Origin: Serratia proteamaculans
GTDB lineage: Bacteria > Pseudomonadota > Gammaproteobacteria > Enterobacterales > Enterobacteriaceae
Direction: 5' to 3'
Length of the DNA: 64,000 bases
Assembly: GCF_013337185.1 (NCBI RefSeq)
Contig: NZ_SWDE01000001.1
Location: 1,302,001 to 1,366,000 of the forward strand
Shown: in pieces, positions 21,934 to 33,299 of the stretch
Layout of the letters: each line of letters opens with the position of its first letter
Position numbering within the stretch: the stretch's first letter is position 1
Translations under genes and position numbers: made by a program
Notes under the pieces: generated by a model
Seen by the model: only the letters and a program-made list of their open reading frames with translations
Told to the model about the DNA's origin: nothing
Databases searched by the model: none

Positions 21934-23019
21934 TTAACCGTGACGACGTTCGAAGTCGGTCATAAAGTCGGTTAATGTCTTCACGCCGGCCAACGGCATG
22001 GCATTGTAAATAGAAGCGCGCATACCGCCAACTACTCGGTGGCCTTTCAGTGCCTGCAAGCCAATGGCTTCGGCTTCACTGAGAAACACCTTGTCCAGCG
22101 CAGGATCCGCCAACTGGAAGGGTACGTTCATCCAGGAACGGTTGGCAAGCGCCACCCGGCTGCGGTAGAAATCAGACTTATCGATAGTCGCATACAGCAA
22201 CTCGGCCTTGGCCTGATTGCGTTTGTGCATCTCTACCAGGCCACCCTGCTCTTTCAGCCATTTGAACACCAGGCCGGACAGATACCAGGCAAAGGTCGGC
22301 GGCGTGTTGAACATCGAGTCGTTTTCGGCCAGCACGGTGTAATCAAGGATAGACGGCACTTCGCGGCGCGCCTTGCCCAGCAGATCTTCACGTACGATCA
22401 CCAGCGTCAGGCCGGCCGGGCCAATGTTTTTCTGTGCGCCGGCATAAATCACGCCAAAACGACTAACGTCCAGCGGGCCAGACAGAATGGTGGAGGAGTA
22501 ATCGCCGATCACGACTTTATCGCCGAAATCCGGTAGCTCATCGATAGCCACGCCGTCGATGGTTTCATTCGGACAGTAGTGCACGTAAGCCGCGTCGTCG
22601 TTCAACTGCCACTCTTTCATCGGTTTGATGCCAAGCAGGCCGTCGACGTTAGTTTTCACGTCGATGGTGTTTGGCGTGCAGTATTTTTGCGCTTCGGTGA
22701 TGGCGCTGTGCGCCCAGTAGCCGCCGTCGATATAGTCCGCGGTAGTTTTGTCACCCAGCAAGTTCAGCGGCAGCGCGGCAAACTGTGCGCGGGCCCCGCC
22801 GTGGCAGAACAGAACTTTATAATTGGAGGGGATTTTCAGCAGATCGCGCAGGTCCTGTTCGGACTGCTGAGCAACTTCGATAAATTCTTTACTGCGGTGG
22901 CTGATTTCCATCACCGAGGTGCCAAGACCGTGCCAGTTGCACAACTCCTGTTCCGCACGACGCAAAACTTCAACCGGCAGCATGGCCGGACCAGAGCTAA
23001 AATTATAAACCTGAGTCAT
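21934..23019 (-). CDS. serC: Phosphoserine/phosphohydroxythreonine aminotransferase
   Basis: PLP enzyme of serine and pyridoxal 5'-phosphate synthesis. 361 residues. The PLP lysine is K197 in [12 protein letters not shown], and the start [19 protein letters not shown] is typical. First gene of serC-aroA. Confidence 0.97.
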   Translation of the reverse strand: MTQVYNFSSGPAMLPVEVLRRAEQELCNWHGLGTSVMEISHRSKEFIEVAQQSEQDLRDLLKIPSNYKVLFCHGGARAQFAALPLNLLGDKTTADYIDGGYWAHSAITEAQKYCTPNTIDVKTNVDGLLGIKPMKEWQLNDDAAYVHYCPNETIDGVAIDELPDFGDKVVIGDYSSTILSGPLDVSRFGVIYAGAQKNIGPAGLTLVIVREDLLGKARREVPSILDYTVLAENDSMFNTPPTFAWYLSGLVFKWLKEQGGLVEMHKRNQAKAELLYATIDKSDFYRSRVALANRSWMNVPFQLADPALDKVFLSEAEAIGLQALKGHRVVGGMRASIYNAMPLAGVKTLTDFMTDFERRHG

Positions 23020-23265
23020 TTCCCCTCACCACATTCACTATTCGCCAATGAAACTGGCCTACCGAAATACGCCCGAACTAACCCATCGGTTTTATCACTC
23101 GCGCCCCCTGCCTGCAATGGTTATTCGCCCGGCGCCGGGAAACGCTTTATCCCTGCAATAACAGGCTCTGCCAAATCACCGGTATTTTTTGCCATAAAAC
23201 GCTGTGACAGCGGCCAATTCAGTGGGTTAACGCGGTTTTTTATGCTGTATTCAGCCGACATGGCT

Positions 23266-23284
23266 GGGGGCCGCGCAGGCCCCC
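23266..23284. repeat. GC-rich hairpin after ansB
   Basis: GGGGGCC / GGCCCCC with a short loop, 17 bp past the ansB stop on the minus strand. No T-tract follows, so termination is uncertain. Confidence 0.45.
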
Positions 23285-23301
23285 GAATGAAGAAAAGGCA
23301 C

Positions 23302-24348
23302 TCAGTATTGATTAAACATCTGCTGAATTTGCTTGGCGTCTTTGGTCTGCGTCAACGCCAATTGCAGCAGGATCCGCGCTTTCTGCGGGTTCAGCGTGCC
23401 TGCGGCCACAAAGCCAAATTTGGCGTCATCCACTTCGGCATCTTCGGTGGTCGCCCCGGTGGGCACTCTGGAAGAACGTACCACGGCGACGCCGTTATGG
23501 GCGGCCGTCGCCAGCGTATCGAACACCGTTTTATACAGGTTACCGTTACCAACTCCGGCGCTGACGATGCCCTGATAACCTTCGGCAATCAATGCCTTGG
23601 CAGGCGCATCGGAGGCATTGGCATAGTTATAGATAATGCCGACTTTGGGCAACTCAGTCAGGCCGGAGACGTCAAACGGCGTATCCGTGGTGTGCTTGCG
23701 CTGCGGCGAACGCTGATAGTCAACCTTGCCGTTATGGATATAACCAAGCGGGCCAAAGTTGGGCGACTGAAAAGTCTGTACCGATGTGGTGTTGGTTTTT
23801 GTCACATCACGCCCGTCCAGCACGCTGTCGTTCATCGCCACCAGCACCCCACGCTTGGCCGATTGCGGATCTGCCGCCGTCACTACGGCGTTATACAGAT
23901 TAAACGGGCCGTCGGCACTCATCGCCGTGGCCGGACGCATCGCCCCGACAATCACCACTGGTTTGTCGCATTTAACCGTCAGATCAAGAAAGTAGGCGGT
24001 TTCTTCCAGCGTATCGGTGCCATGGGTGATCACAAAACCGTCGGTTTTAGCGCAGTCGGCGTTGATTTTCTTCGCCAGCTTCAGCCAAACCTCATCATTC
24101 ATATCTTGCGAACCAATGTTTACCACCTGCTCACCCTGGACATTGGCGACGTTTTTCAGCTCCGGTACGGCATTAACCAGAGCATCAACGCCCAGTTTGC
24201 CCGCCGTATAGTTGGATTTTGTCGCCGACTCGCCGCCACCGGCAATGGTGCCACCGGTCGCCAGCAAGGTGATGGTAGGCAATGCCAACGCAGAACCGCT
24301 TGCCCCCGCCAGCAGTAGCGCTACAACGCTGAGTTTCACTGATTTCAT
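23302..24348 (-). CDS. ansB: Type II (periplasmic) L-asparaginase
   Basis: Hydrolyses asparagine (and glutamine more slowly) in the periplasm. I start at the ATG at 24348, which has a GGAG ribosome site and opens a clear signal peptide (MKSVKLSVVALLLAGASGSA-LA); the frame's 38 upstream codons are unsupported. Predicted cleavage after A22 places the catalytic threonine of LLATGGTIAGG (T34) at mature position 12, as in E. coli AnsB. The second motif is HGTDTLEET (T89). 348 residues. Divergent from ycaO across 148 bp; this insertion between serC and ycaO is not the E. coli order. Confidence 0.94.
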   Translation of the reverse strand: MKSVKLSVVALLLAGASGSALALPTITLLATGGTIAGGGESATKSNYTAGKLGVDALVNAVPELKNVANVQGEQVVNIGSQDMNDEVWLKLAKKINADCAKTDGFVITHGTDTLEETAYFLDLTVKCDKPVVIVGAMRPATAMSADGPFNLYNAVVTAADPQSAKRGVLVAMNDSVLDGRDVTKTNTTSVQTFQSPNFGPLGYIHNGKVDYQRSPQRKHTTDTPFDVSGLTELPKVGIIYNYANASDAPAKALIAEGYQGIVSAGVGNGNLYKTVFDTLATAAHNGVAVVRSSRVPTGATTEDAEVDDAKFGFVAAGTLNPQKARILLQLALTQTKDAKQIQQMFNQY

Positions 24349-24496
24349 TAGGTTTCTCCATGATAGATAACCCGCTGAATTATGGCCCTTATCCTCAAAA
24401 AAACTGTGACTTTGCCACCGCTTTAGGAATACGTGGAGCTTGGGCGTAAAACCCCGTATCATTGCGCGTTTTTAGTACGCTCAAAAAGTGAAGACA

Positions 24497-26260
24497 ATGA
24501 CGCAAACTTTTATCCCTGGCAAAGATGCCGCGCTGGAAGACTCTATCGCGCGTTTCCAACAGAAATTAAGCGATCTGGGTTTTAATATCGAAGAGGCCTC
24601 CTGGCTGAACCCGGTGCCGCACGTATGGTCGGTTCACATCCGCGATCGCGATTGCCCGCTGTGCTTCACCAACGGTAAAGGCGCCAGCAAGAAAGCTGCG
24701 CTGGCCTCCGCTTTGGGCGAATACTTCGAACGCCTTTCTACCAACTATTTCTTTGCCGACTTCTATCTGGGCAAGCAGATTGCCGAAGGCGATTTCGTGC
24801 ATTACCCGAACGAGAAATGGTTCCCGATCCCGGCCGATGATTCGCTGCCGGCCGGTATTCTCGATGAACGTCTGCATGCATTCTACAATCCGGATCAGGA
24901 TGTTAACGCCAGCGACCTGATCGATCTGCAGTCCGGGAATGGCGATCGTGGCATTTGCGCCCTGCCGTTTTCCCGTCAGTCAGACCAGCAGACGGTTTAT
25001 ATCCCGATGAACATCATCGGTAACCTTTATGTGTCCAATGGCATGTCTGCCGGCAACACCGCCAACGAAGCTCGCGTGCAGGGCTTGTCTGAGGTGTTCG
25101 AGCGCTATGTGAAAAACCGCATCATCGCCGAATCCATCAGCCTGCCGGAGATCCCGGCTGAAGTATTGAACCGCTATCCGGGCGTGGTGGAAGCCATCGC
25201 CAAGCTGGAGGAAGAAGGTTTCCCAATCCTGTCCTACGATGCCTCGCTGGGCGGCAACTATCCGGTGATCTGCGTTGTGCTGTTCAATCCGGCTAACGGC
25301 ACCTGTTTCGCCTCGTTCGGCGCCCACCCTGATTTTGGCGTGGCGCTTGAGCGTACCGTCACTGAACTGCTGCAGGGCCGCAGCCTGAAGGATCTGGATG
25401 TGTTCACCGCGCCAACCTTCGACGACGAAGAAGTGGCAGAGCACACCAATCTGGAAACCCACTTTATCGATTCCAGCGGTTTGATCTCCTGGGATATGTT
25501 CAAGCAGGACGCGGATTACCCGTTTGTCGACTGGAGCTTCAGCGGCAGCACGCAGGAAGAGTTCGCCACGTTGATGAGCATCTTCGATAAAGAAGGCGCG
25601 GAAGTGTATATCGCCGACTACGAGCATCTGGATGTGTATGCCTGCCGTATCATAGTGCCGGGCATGTCCGACATCTATCCTGCGGAAGACCTGCTGCTGG
25701 CCAACAACAGCATGGGTGCGCACCTGCGAGATCTTCTGCTGGCGCTGCCGGGCAGTGAGTGGGAGCCACAAGAATATCTGGCGCTGATTGAACGCTTTGA
25801 CGACGAAGGCCTGGACGATTTCACCCGCGTGCGTGAACTGTTGGGCATTGCCTCCGGTAAAGACAACGCCTGGAATACCCTACGCGTGGGTGAGCTGAAA
25901 TCAATGCTGGCGCTGGCAGGCGGCGATATGGATCAGGCGCTGATTTGGGCCGAATGGACGCAGGACTTCAACGCTTCGGTATTGAGCCCGGCACGCAGCA
26001 ACTACTACCGTTGCCTGCAAACCCTGCTGTTGCTGACACAAGAGCCAGAACGCGATCCGGCGCAGTATTACGCGGCCTTCGTGAAAATGTACGGTCAGGA
26101 AGCGGTGGATGCGGCCTCTGCGGCCATCAGTGGCGAAGAGCGCTTTAACGGCCTGTTCGCGGTCGATAGCAGTCTGAAAGCCTTGCCGGCCCATCAGGCA
26201 CTGTTGGCGGCCTACGAAAAACTGCAGAACGCCAAGCGCCGCTATTGGGCGCAGGCATAA
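24497..26260 (+). CDS. ycaO: YcaO, RimO-associated YcaO-domain protein (ribosomal S12 methylthiolation factor)
   Basis: YcaO-fold ATP-binding protein; E. coli YcaO supports beta-methylthiolation of ribosomal protein S12 by RimO. I start at the ATG at 24497 (MTQTFIPGKDAALEDSIARF), which matches E. coli; a GTG three codons earlier is less likely. 587 residues: the YcaO domain covers about 40-390, with SALGEYFERLSTNY and EARVQGLSEVFERYVKNRII, and a C-terminal helical extension follows. No azoline-peptide precursor is nearby, so a RiPP role is unlikely. Confidence 0.95.
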   Translation: MTQTFIPGKDAALEDSIARFQQKLSDLGFNIEEASWLNPVPHVWSVHIRDRDCPLCFTNGKGASKKAALASALGEYFERLSTNYFFADFYLGKQIAEGDFVHYPNEKWFPIPADDSLPAGILDERLHAFYNPDQDVNASDLIDLQSGNGDRGICALPFSRQSDQQTVYIPMNIIGNLYVSNGMSAGNTANEARVQGLSEVFERYVKNRIIAESISLPEIPAEVLNRYPGVVEAIAKLEEEGFPILSYDASLGGNYPVICVVLFNPANGTCFASFGAHPDFGVALERTVTELLQGRSLKDLDVFTAPTFDDEEVAEHTNLETHFIDSSGLISWDMFKQDADYPFVDWSFSGSTQEEFATLMSIFDKEGAEVYIADYEHLDVYACRIIVPGMSDIYPAEDLLLANNSMGAHLRDLLLALPGSEWEPQEYLALIERFDDEGLDDFTRVRELLGIASGKDNAWNTLRVGELKSMLALAGGDMDQALIWAEWTQDFNASVLSPARSNYYRCLQTLLLLTQEPERDPAQYYAAFVKMYGQEAVDAASAAISGEERFNGLFAVDSSLKALPAHQALLAAYEKLQNAKRRYWAQA

Positions 26261-26721
26261 TCTCAGTATCTTGGCGCCGGCGGATCTCTGCCGGCGCGAT
26301 ACCCCAAAGTCTCAGTTCAAAAATATCAACCTTTTATTTTGACGGTTAAATAAGCGGGTTTTCTGTTTATTTTTTTCGCCTAATTACGCACTTATCGGCA
26401 AACAAGATAAATAAAACGGCAATTGTTACTGGTTGGTGAAATAATAATTAACCGATAATTAAACCCTATCCCCTGAAAAGTGACAAAATGCGTTAAAATT
26501 TAACCTTATCGAGGCTGTCATCACCGTCTTTTCAAAATTATTTGCAAACATTAAAAAATAGTTTTATCATTAAATTCAATACCTTAATTCAATAAACCTT
26601 GCGATTTATCTGGTTTTTGACCGCTTTAGTTTCTCGCCTTATGATCCAAATCAATTTTTACCCTATACTGCTTTGTTAGTATCTTATTGCGTTGTTTTAA
26701 CCCTTAAAAGCGAGAGTTAGT
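26261..26721 (+). promoter_or_regulatory. focA-pfl control region with class II FNR promoter
   Basis: Noncoding, AT-rich. An inverted repeat GCGCCGGC / GCCGGCGC (26274-26297) follows ycaO. Near the 3' end an FNR site ATGAT-CCAA-ATCAA (26641-26654, one mismatch to TTGAT-N4-ATCAA) is centred at 26647.5, and a TAGTAT -10 hexamer is at 26677-26682. The implied transcription start near 26689 puts FNR at -41.5. Several GTTAA/TTAATTAA tracts further upstream could be ArcA sites, but I cannot define them. Confidence 0.7.
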
Positions 26722-27582
26722 GTGAAAGCTGACAACCCCTTCGATCTGATATTACCTGCAGCAACAGCGAAAATCGCTGAGGATGCAGGTGTGTATAAAG
26801 CCACCAAGCATCCGCTGAAAACCTTTTATTTGGCGATCACTGCCGGCGTCTTTATTTCAATCGCATTCGTATTTTATATCACTGCGACTACCGGCACTGC
26901 CGGTGTGCCTTTCGGCCTGGCAAAACTGGTCGGCGGCATCTGTTTCTCTCTGGGGTTAATGCTGGTGGTGGTTTCGGGCGCCGACCTGTTCACTTCCACC
27001 GTGCTGATTGTCATTGCCAAGGCCAGCGGCCGCATCAGCTGGTGCCAACTGGGGGCCAACTGGCTGAATGTCTATATCGGCAACCTGATTGGTGCACTGT
27101 TCTTTGTGGCACTCATCTGGTTCTCTGGTGAACACATGGTCGCCAACGGTCAGTGGGGCCTGAACGTCCTGCAAACCGCGGATCACAAGCTGCATCACAC
27201 CTTTGTTGAGGCCGTCTGCCTCGGCATCCTGGCTAACCTGATGGTCTGCCTGGCGGTATGGATGAGCTACTCCGGCCGCAGCCTGATGGACAAAATGTTC
27301 GCCATGATCCTGCCGGTCGGCATGTTTGTCGCCAGCGGTTTCGAACACAGCATCGCCAACATGTTTATGATCCCTATGGGTATCGTGGTTAAAAACTTCG
27401 CCACGCCAGAATTCTGGCAAGCCGTAGGGGCAACACCTGAGCAATTTGCTCATCTGACCGTAAGCAACTTTATCATCGACAACCTGATCCCGGTCACCAT
27501 CGGTAACATCATTGGTGGCGGTCTGCTGGTTGGGTTGACTTACTGGGTAATTTATCTGCGTGGTGGTGAACAACAGCACTAA
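26722..27582 (+). CDS. focA: FocA, formate channel
   Basis: Pentameric formate/nitrite-transporter-family channel that exports and imports formate in fermentation. 286 residues with six membrane segments. It starts with GTG (as in E. coli) at MKADNPFDLILPAATAKIAE, with an upstream GAGAG. First gene of focA-pflB behind the FNR promoter. Confidence 0.97.
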   Translation: MKADNPFDLILPAATAKIAEDAGVYKATKHPLKTFYLAITAGVFISIAFVFYITATTGTAGVPFGLAKLVGGICFSLGLMLVVVSGADLFTSTVLIVIAKASGRISWCQLGANWLNVYIGNLIGALFFVALIWFSGEHMVANGQWGLNVLQTADHKLHHTFVEAVCLGILANLMVCLAVWMSYSGRSLMDKMFAMILPVGMFVASGFEHSIANMFMIPMGIVVKNFATPEFWQAVGATPEQFAHLTVSNFIIDNLIPVTIGNIIGGGLLVGLTYWVIYLRGGEQQH

Positions 27583-27636
27583 GCTGTTAGTTACCGCGCG
27601 CCGAGTTAGAACTCCACAATTAAAGGTAGGTGTATA

Positions 27637-29919
<2,283 letters not shown>

Positions 29920-29928
29920 TTGCCCCAT

Positions 29929-29992
29929 CCGGGCGGGGTTTCCCGCCCGGTGGTTAAGCTGAACCCCGGGGCCGGATCTTTCCGGCCTTTTT
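29929..29992 (+). terminator. Tandem hairpins after pflB, the second a Rho-independent terminator
   Basis: CCGGGCGGG / CCCGCCCGG (29929-29950) is followed by GGCCGG-ATCTTT-CCGGCC and TTTTT (29970-29992). Confidence 0.88.
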
Positions 29993-30022
29993 AATAATGC
30001 AGTCCCCTGACTCAGCGCGAGT

Positions 30023-30072
30023 CTGTTTTGCCAGATGGCTATACTCAATGGAATGGCTATCCGGCAAAACAG
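30023..30072 (+). repeat. Long imperfect inverted repeat between pflB and pflA
   Basis: CTGTTTTGCC (30023-30032) pairs exactly with GGCAAAACAG (30063-30072), and the stem continues inward for about six pairs with one mismatch and one wobble. A second GTTAT / ATAAC repeat follows at once. Probably an mRNA structure or the start region of a separate pflA transcript. Confidence 0.5.
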
Positions 30073-30217
30073 TTATCCGGCGTAATAACCGGCCAACAGG
30101 AATCGTTCCACCCCAGTCGTCGGGCCCTGCCCGCTTGCTGCATCGCTGATCCCTGCTGGCGGTTACAAGCCTACTTTTAGACTGCGTTTGACAGTCAATA
30201 TTGGAGAAAACCCCGCA

Positions 30218-30958
30218 ATGTCAGTGAAAGGTCGCATCCACTCCTTCGAATCCTGTGGCACCGTAGACGGCCCAGGGATCCGCTTTATCGTTTTCTTCCA
30301 GGGCTGCCTGATGCGCTGCCTGTATTGCCACAACCGTGATACCTGGGATACCCACGGCGGGAAAGAAGTCACCGTGGAAGAGCTGATGAAAGACGCCGTC
30401 TCTTATCGCCACTTTATGAATGCTTCCGGCGGCGGCGTTACCGCTTCCGGCGGCGAAGCGATTTTGCAGGCTGAATTCGTCCGCGACTGGTTCCGCGCCT
30501 GCCACGAAGAAGGGATCAACACCTGTCTGGACACCAATGGTTTTGTCCGCCGTTACGATCCGGTAATCGACGAACTGCTGGATGCCACCGATCTGGTGAT
30601 GCTGGATCTCAAACAGATGAACGACGATATTCACCAAAATCTGGTCGGCGTTTCCAACCACCGCACGCTGGAATTTGCCCGCTATCTGGCGAAGCGCAAT
30701 CAGCGCACCTGGATCCGTTACGTCGTGGTGCCGGGTTGGTCAGATGATGACAAGTCGACGCACCTGCTGGGTGAGTTCACCAAGGACATGACCAACATCG
30801 AGAAAATCGAACTGCTGCCTTACCACGAACTGGGCAAGCATAAGTGGGTAGCGATGGGGGAAGAGTACAAGCTGGACGGCGTCCATCCACCGAAAGCGGA
30901 AACCATGGAGCGCGTCAAAGGCATTCTGGAAAGCTACGGCCATAAAGTGATGTACTGA
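30218..30958 (+). CDS. pflA: PflA, pyruvate formate-lyase activating enzyme
   Basis: Radical SAM enzyme that installs the glycyl radical on PflB. 246 residues from the ATG at 30218 ([20 protein letters not shown]), matching E. coli; the frame extends ten codons further but without conservation. The [4Fe-4S] motif CxxxCxxC is C30, C34 and C37 in [12 protein letters not shown]. It lies about 300 bp after pflB, with terminators between, so it is probably also expressed from its own promoter. Confidence 0.97.
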   Translation: MSVKGRIHSFESCGTVDGPGIRFIVFFQGCLMRCLYCHNRDTWDTHGGKEVTVEELMKDAVSYRHFMNASGGGVTASGGEAILQAEFVRDWFRACHEEGINTCLDTNGFVRRYDPVIDELLDATDLVMLDLKQMNDDIHQNLVGVSNHRTLEFARYLAKRNQRTWIRYVVVPGWSDDDKSTHLLGEFTKDMTNIEKIELLPYHELGKHKWVAMGEEYKLDGVHPPKAETMERVKGILESYGHKVMY

Positions 30959-30973
30959 GGCCTTGGCTACAAC

Positions 30974-31005
30974 AAAAAACCCGGCGCGCTATGGCCGGGT
31001 TTTTT
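30974..31005. terminator. Bidirectional terminator between pflA and ycaD
   Basis: AAAAAACCCGGC (30974-30985) and GCCGGGTTTTTT (30994-31005) are exact complements with an 8-nt loop. They terminate both convergent genes. Confidence 0.92.
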
Positions 31006-31009
31006 ATGC

Positions 31010-32155
31010 TCAGGCGGCAGCAAACGGGGTGTGTTGAGGGTCCGGCTTTTTCAGCAGCATCATCAGATAGACCAGTGCTACGGCGGCAATCATCACAAAC
31101 AGCGATTGGTCGGAATAATTTTGCATCAGCAGCGCCGTCATCGACGGGCCGAGCAGGCTGCCAATGGTGTAGCTCATCAACAGTGCCTGATTCATCGCCA
31201 CCAGCTCATGCGGCATCGCCTTCTCACAGGCCCAGGACATCGCGACCGGATACAGGGTAAACCCGGCACAGCCGAGAATGAATAGCGCCGGTGCCATGGC
31301 GGAGTGACTGAGCATCGCCACGCTGGCGAGGATCACCACAAATACCTGAATACGCAGCACCAGCAGGCGCCCATAGCGGTCAGCCAGACGCCCTACCGGC
31401 CACTGCCCGACAATGCCTGAACTGACCAGTAATGCCATCCAGTAACCGACGTTGGCGTCGCTCATCCCCTGATGAGATAAATACAACGGCATCAGGCCAT
31501 ACAACGAGCCGAGAACAATCCCGGAGATAATACAGCCATTGATGCCCAACCGCGCGCTACGGCGTTTCAACATCGGCCAAACAGCGGCCTGTTGAGGTTC
31601 ATCGTGCTGGCTGTTAACCCGGGCAAACAACATCGGCAATATGGCGCTGAGCACAATGGCCGTCACCCAGGGCACTACGTTCAACAGTTCGGTAGACACC
31701 ATACTCAGCAACAGTTGGCCGACCACCGTTCCCAGGTAGTAAACCATCATATAGGCCGCCAGCAGTTGGCCACGGTTGGAAAGGTTTCCGCTGCGCAATA
31801 AGGCGCTCTCAACAATCACCCAAATCCAGGCGCAGCCGATACCGGCAAAGAAACGCCAGCCCATCCAACTCCAGAAATCGAGTGACAACGCCATGCCGGC
31901 GGTCGCCACGGCAAATACCACGCAGGCAAGATGATAGCTGCGGGTAAAGCCAATGCGCTGGATCAGTTTACCCGCCATCAGCGTGCCGAGCAGATTGCCG
32001 GTAAAGTAAGAGGAACTTACCATTCCCACCTGTCCGGTTGACAACTGTGCATGGGTTAACCAAAGAGGAACTAACGTATTCAATACGGCAATAGAAACCG
32101 TGAGCAACAACAGGCCACAGAGCAGCAGGAGCACTGGGCGGGAATATGCGGACAT
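31010..32155 (-). CDS. ycaD: YcaD, major facilitator superfamily transporter
   Basis: 381-residue MFS protein with twelve predicted membrane segments, and the length and position of E. coli YcaD (next to pflA). The substrate is unknown. Motif A is recognisable in the second half as [11 protein letters not shown]. It is last in the conserved block before the accessory C-nucleoside cluster; I regard it as core rather than part of that cluster, though it is on the same strand. Confidence 0.93.
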   Translation of the reverse strand: MSAYSRPVLLLLCGLLLLTVSIAVLNTLVPLWLTHAQLSTGQVGMVSSSYFTGNLLGTLMAGKLIQRIGFTRSYHLACVVFAVATAGMALSLDFWSWMGWRFFAGIGCAWIWVIVESALLRSGNLSNRGQLLAAYMMVYYLGTVVGQLLLSMVSTELLNVVPWVTAIVLSAILPMLFARVNSQHDEPQQAAVWPMLKRRSARLGINGCIISGIVLGSLYGLMPLYLSHQGMSDANVGYWMALLVSSGIVGQWPVGRLADRYGRLLVLRIQVFVVILASVAMLSHSAMAPALFILGCAGFTLYPVAMSWACEKAMPHELVAMNQALLMSYTIGSLLGPSMTALLMQNYSDQSLFVMIAAVALVYLMMLLKKPDPQHTPFAAA

Positions 32156-32334
32156 AGTGAGATTGAAACCGAACGCGCAATGAGAGTGCGCGCATCATGC
32201 CACTGGCGATAAAAAAGTCAATCAGCTCTTATCAGTGGATCGCACGATTTGTTTTTTGTCACCCTGGCGCAGAGTAACTTCTTCAGGAAACGCGCTCTCA
32301 ATGACCGCTTAACGCTGTGCATCAATGAGGTTTC

Positions 32335-32364
32335 GGCGTCGCCCCCTTCCTTATAGACGACGCC
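32335..32364 (-). terminator. Hairpin after the psuG homolog
   Basis: GGCGTCG / CGACGCC, 9 bp past the end of the 32373-33299 gene, with a 16-nt loop. The T-tract is poor, so it is a possible end of the NRPS-psuG transcript. Confidence 0.4.
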
Positions 32365-32372
32365 AAACTTTC

Positions 32373-33299
32373 TTAACGCGACCGGTGATAAACCATCGCC
32401 AACTGGCCCGCAATTTCGGCGGTATTCACCAATACTGCCGCATTGGCCATGGCCGAACGCCCCTGGGTTGCCTGCTCGACCGCTTTCATAATGAATTTGG
32501 TTACCTGGCTGCCAGTCACGCTTTCGGCGGCCGCGTCCTCGATGGCGGCCTGGATCGCTGCCTGAACGTCACGGCTGTCAATCGCATCCTCCGGTTTGGT
32601 CGGGGCTGCCACCACCATCGCCGCACTGCCCGGTAATGCGCGGTTAATATCAATCGCCTGGGCAATCTCCTCCAGGCTGTCTAGCCGTTGCGGACTGCGA
32701 TAACCGCTACTGCAGCAATAGAAGGCCGGGAAATCGTCCGCCTGATAGGTCACCACGGGAACGCACTGGGTTTCCAGAAACTCCAGCGTACGCCCGATAT
32801 CGAGGATATTTTTGGCACCTGCGCACACCACGGTCACGTTAGTGCGGGTAAATTGGATCAAATCGGAAGAGATATCCATGCTGTCCTCTCCTCCGCGATG
32901 CACGCCGCCAATACCCGCAGAGGCAAAGAAACGAATGCCGGCCAGTTCGGCCAGCATCAGCGACGACGCCACCGTGGTGGCCCCCATGCCTTTTTGCGCC
33001 AACACAAAAGGCAAATTGTTGCTGGATACTTTCGCGATGCCGGGCGTGGTAGCGAAACGTTCGATCTGCTCGCGATTCATTCCCACCAAAATTTCGCCAT
33101 CGCAAATGCCAATGGTCGCAGGAACCGCGCCGCTGCGGCGTACTGCCGCTTCCACCGCCAGCGCCGTCTCCACATTGGCAGGATAGTTCAGCCCGTGGGT
33201 AATGACGTTTGATTCCAGCGCAACCACCGCGCGGTGGCTTTCCAGAGCGGCCTTCACTTCAGGATGAATAACTAAAGGCAGTAAATTAGCGTGCATCAT
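32373..33299 (-). CDS. psuG: PsuG-family pseudouridine-5'-phosphate glycosidase, likely C-nucleoside synthase (IndA/MinB/OzmB-like)
   Basis: 308-residue member of the 'indigoidine synthase A' / PsuG family. PsuG cleaves pseudouridine 5'-phosphate reversibly to uracil and ribose 5-phosphate; in the oxazinomycin pathway OzmB uses the same chemistry forward to make the C-glycosidic bond. Visible motifs: E29 in ALESNVITHGLNYPANVETA, ASAGIGGVHRGG near 127-137, and the Schiff-base lysine K163 in CAGAKNILDIGRTLEFLET. The ATG at 33299 overlaps the NRPS TGA (ATGA), so it is co-translated with the indigoidine-type synthetase. That coupling argues for joining ribose 5-phosphate to the aminopyridinedione rather than housekeeping pseudouridine salvage. 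Synthesis direction is inference. Confidence 0.9.
   Translation of the reverse strand: MMHANLLPLVIHPEVKAALESHRAVVALESNVITHGLNYPANVETALAVEAAVRRSGAVPATIGICDGEILVGMNREQIERFATTPGIAKVSSNNLPFVLAQKGMGATTVASSLMLAELAGIRFFASAGIGGVHRGGEDSMDISSDLIQFTRTNVTVVCAGAKNILDIGRTLEFLETQCVPVVTYQADDFPAFYCCSSGYRSPQRLDSLEEIAQAIDINRALPGSAAMVVAAPTKPEDAIDSRDVQAAIQAAIEDAAAESVTGSQVTKFIMKAVEQATQGRSAMANAAVLVNTAEIAGQLAMVYHRSR

Noticed and set aside
22579-24318. 579-codon plus-strand open frame across serC and ansB
   Set aside because: Runs antisense through two well-identified genes and their gap; composition is typical of an antisense frame.
24497-26260. ycaO as part of a thiazole/oxazole peptide (RiPP) cluster
   Set aside because: The protein is the conserved RimO-associated YcaO in its normal place before focA; there is no precursor peptide or dehydrogenase gene nearby.
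31010-32155. ycaD as the dedicated exporter of the C-nucleoside cluster
   Set aside because: It is in its conserved E. coli position beside pflA, separated from psuG by 217 bp and a hairpin. The DUF606 pair is the better exporter candidate.
32373-33299. psuG homolog as simple pseudouridine salvage
   Set aside because: Salvage would pair it with a PsuK kinase (PfkB family). No kinase is present, and it is instead translationally coupled to the indigoidine-type NRPS.
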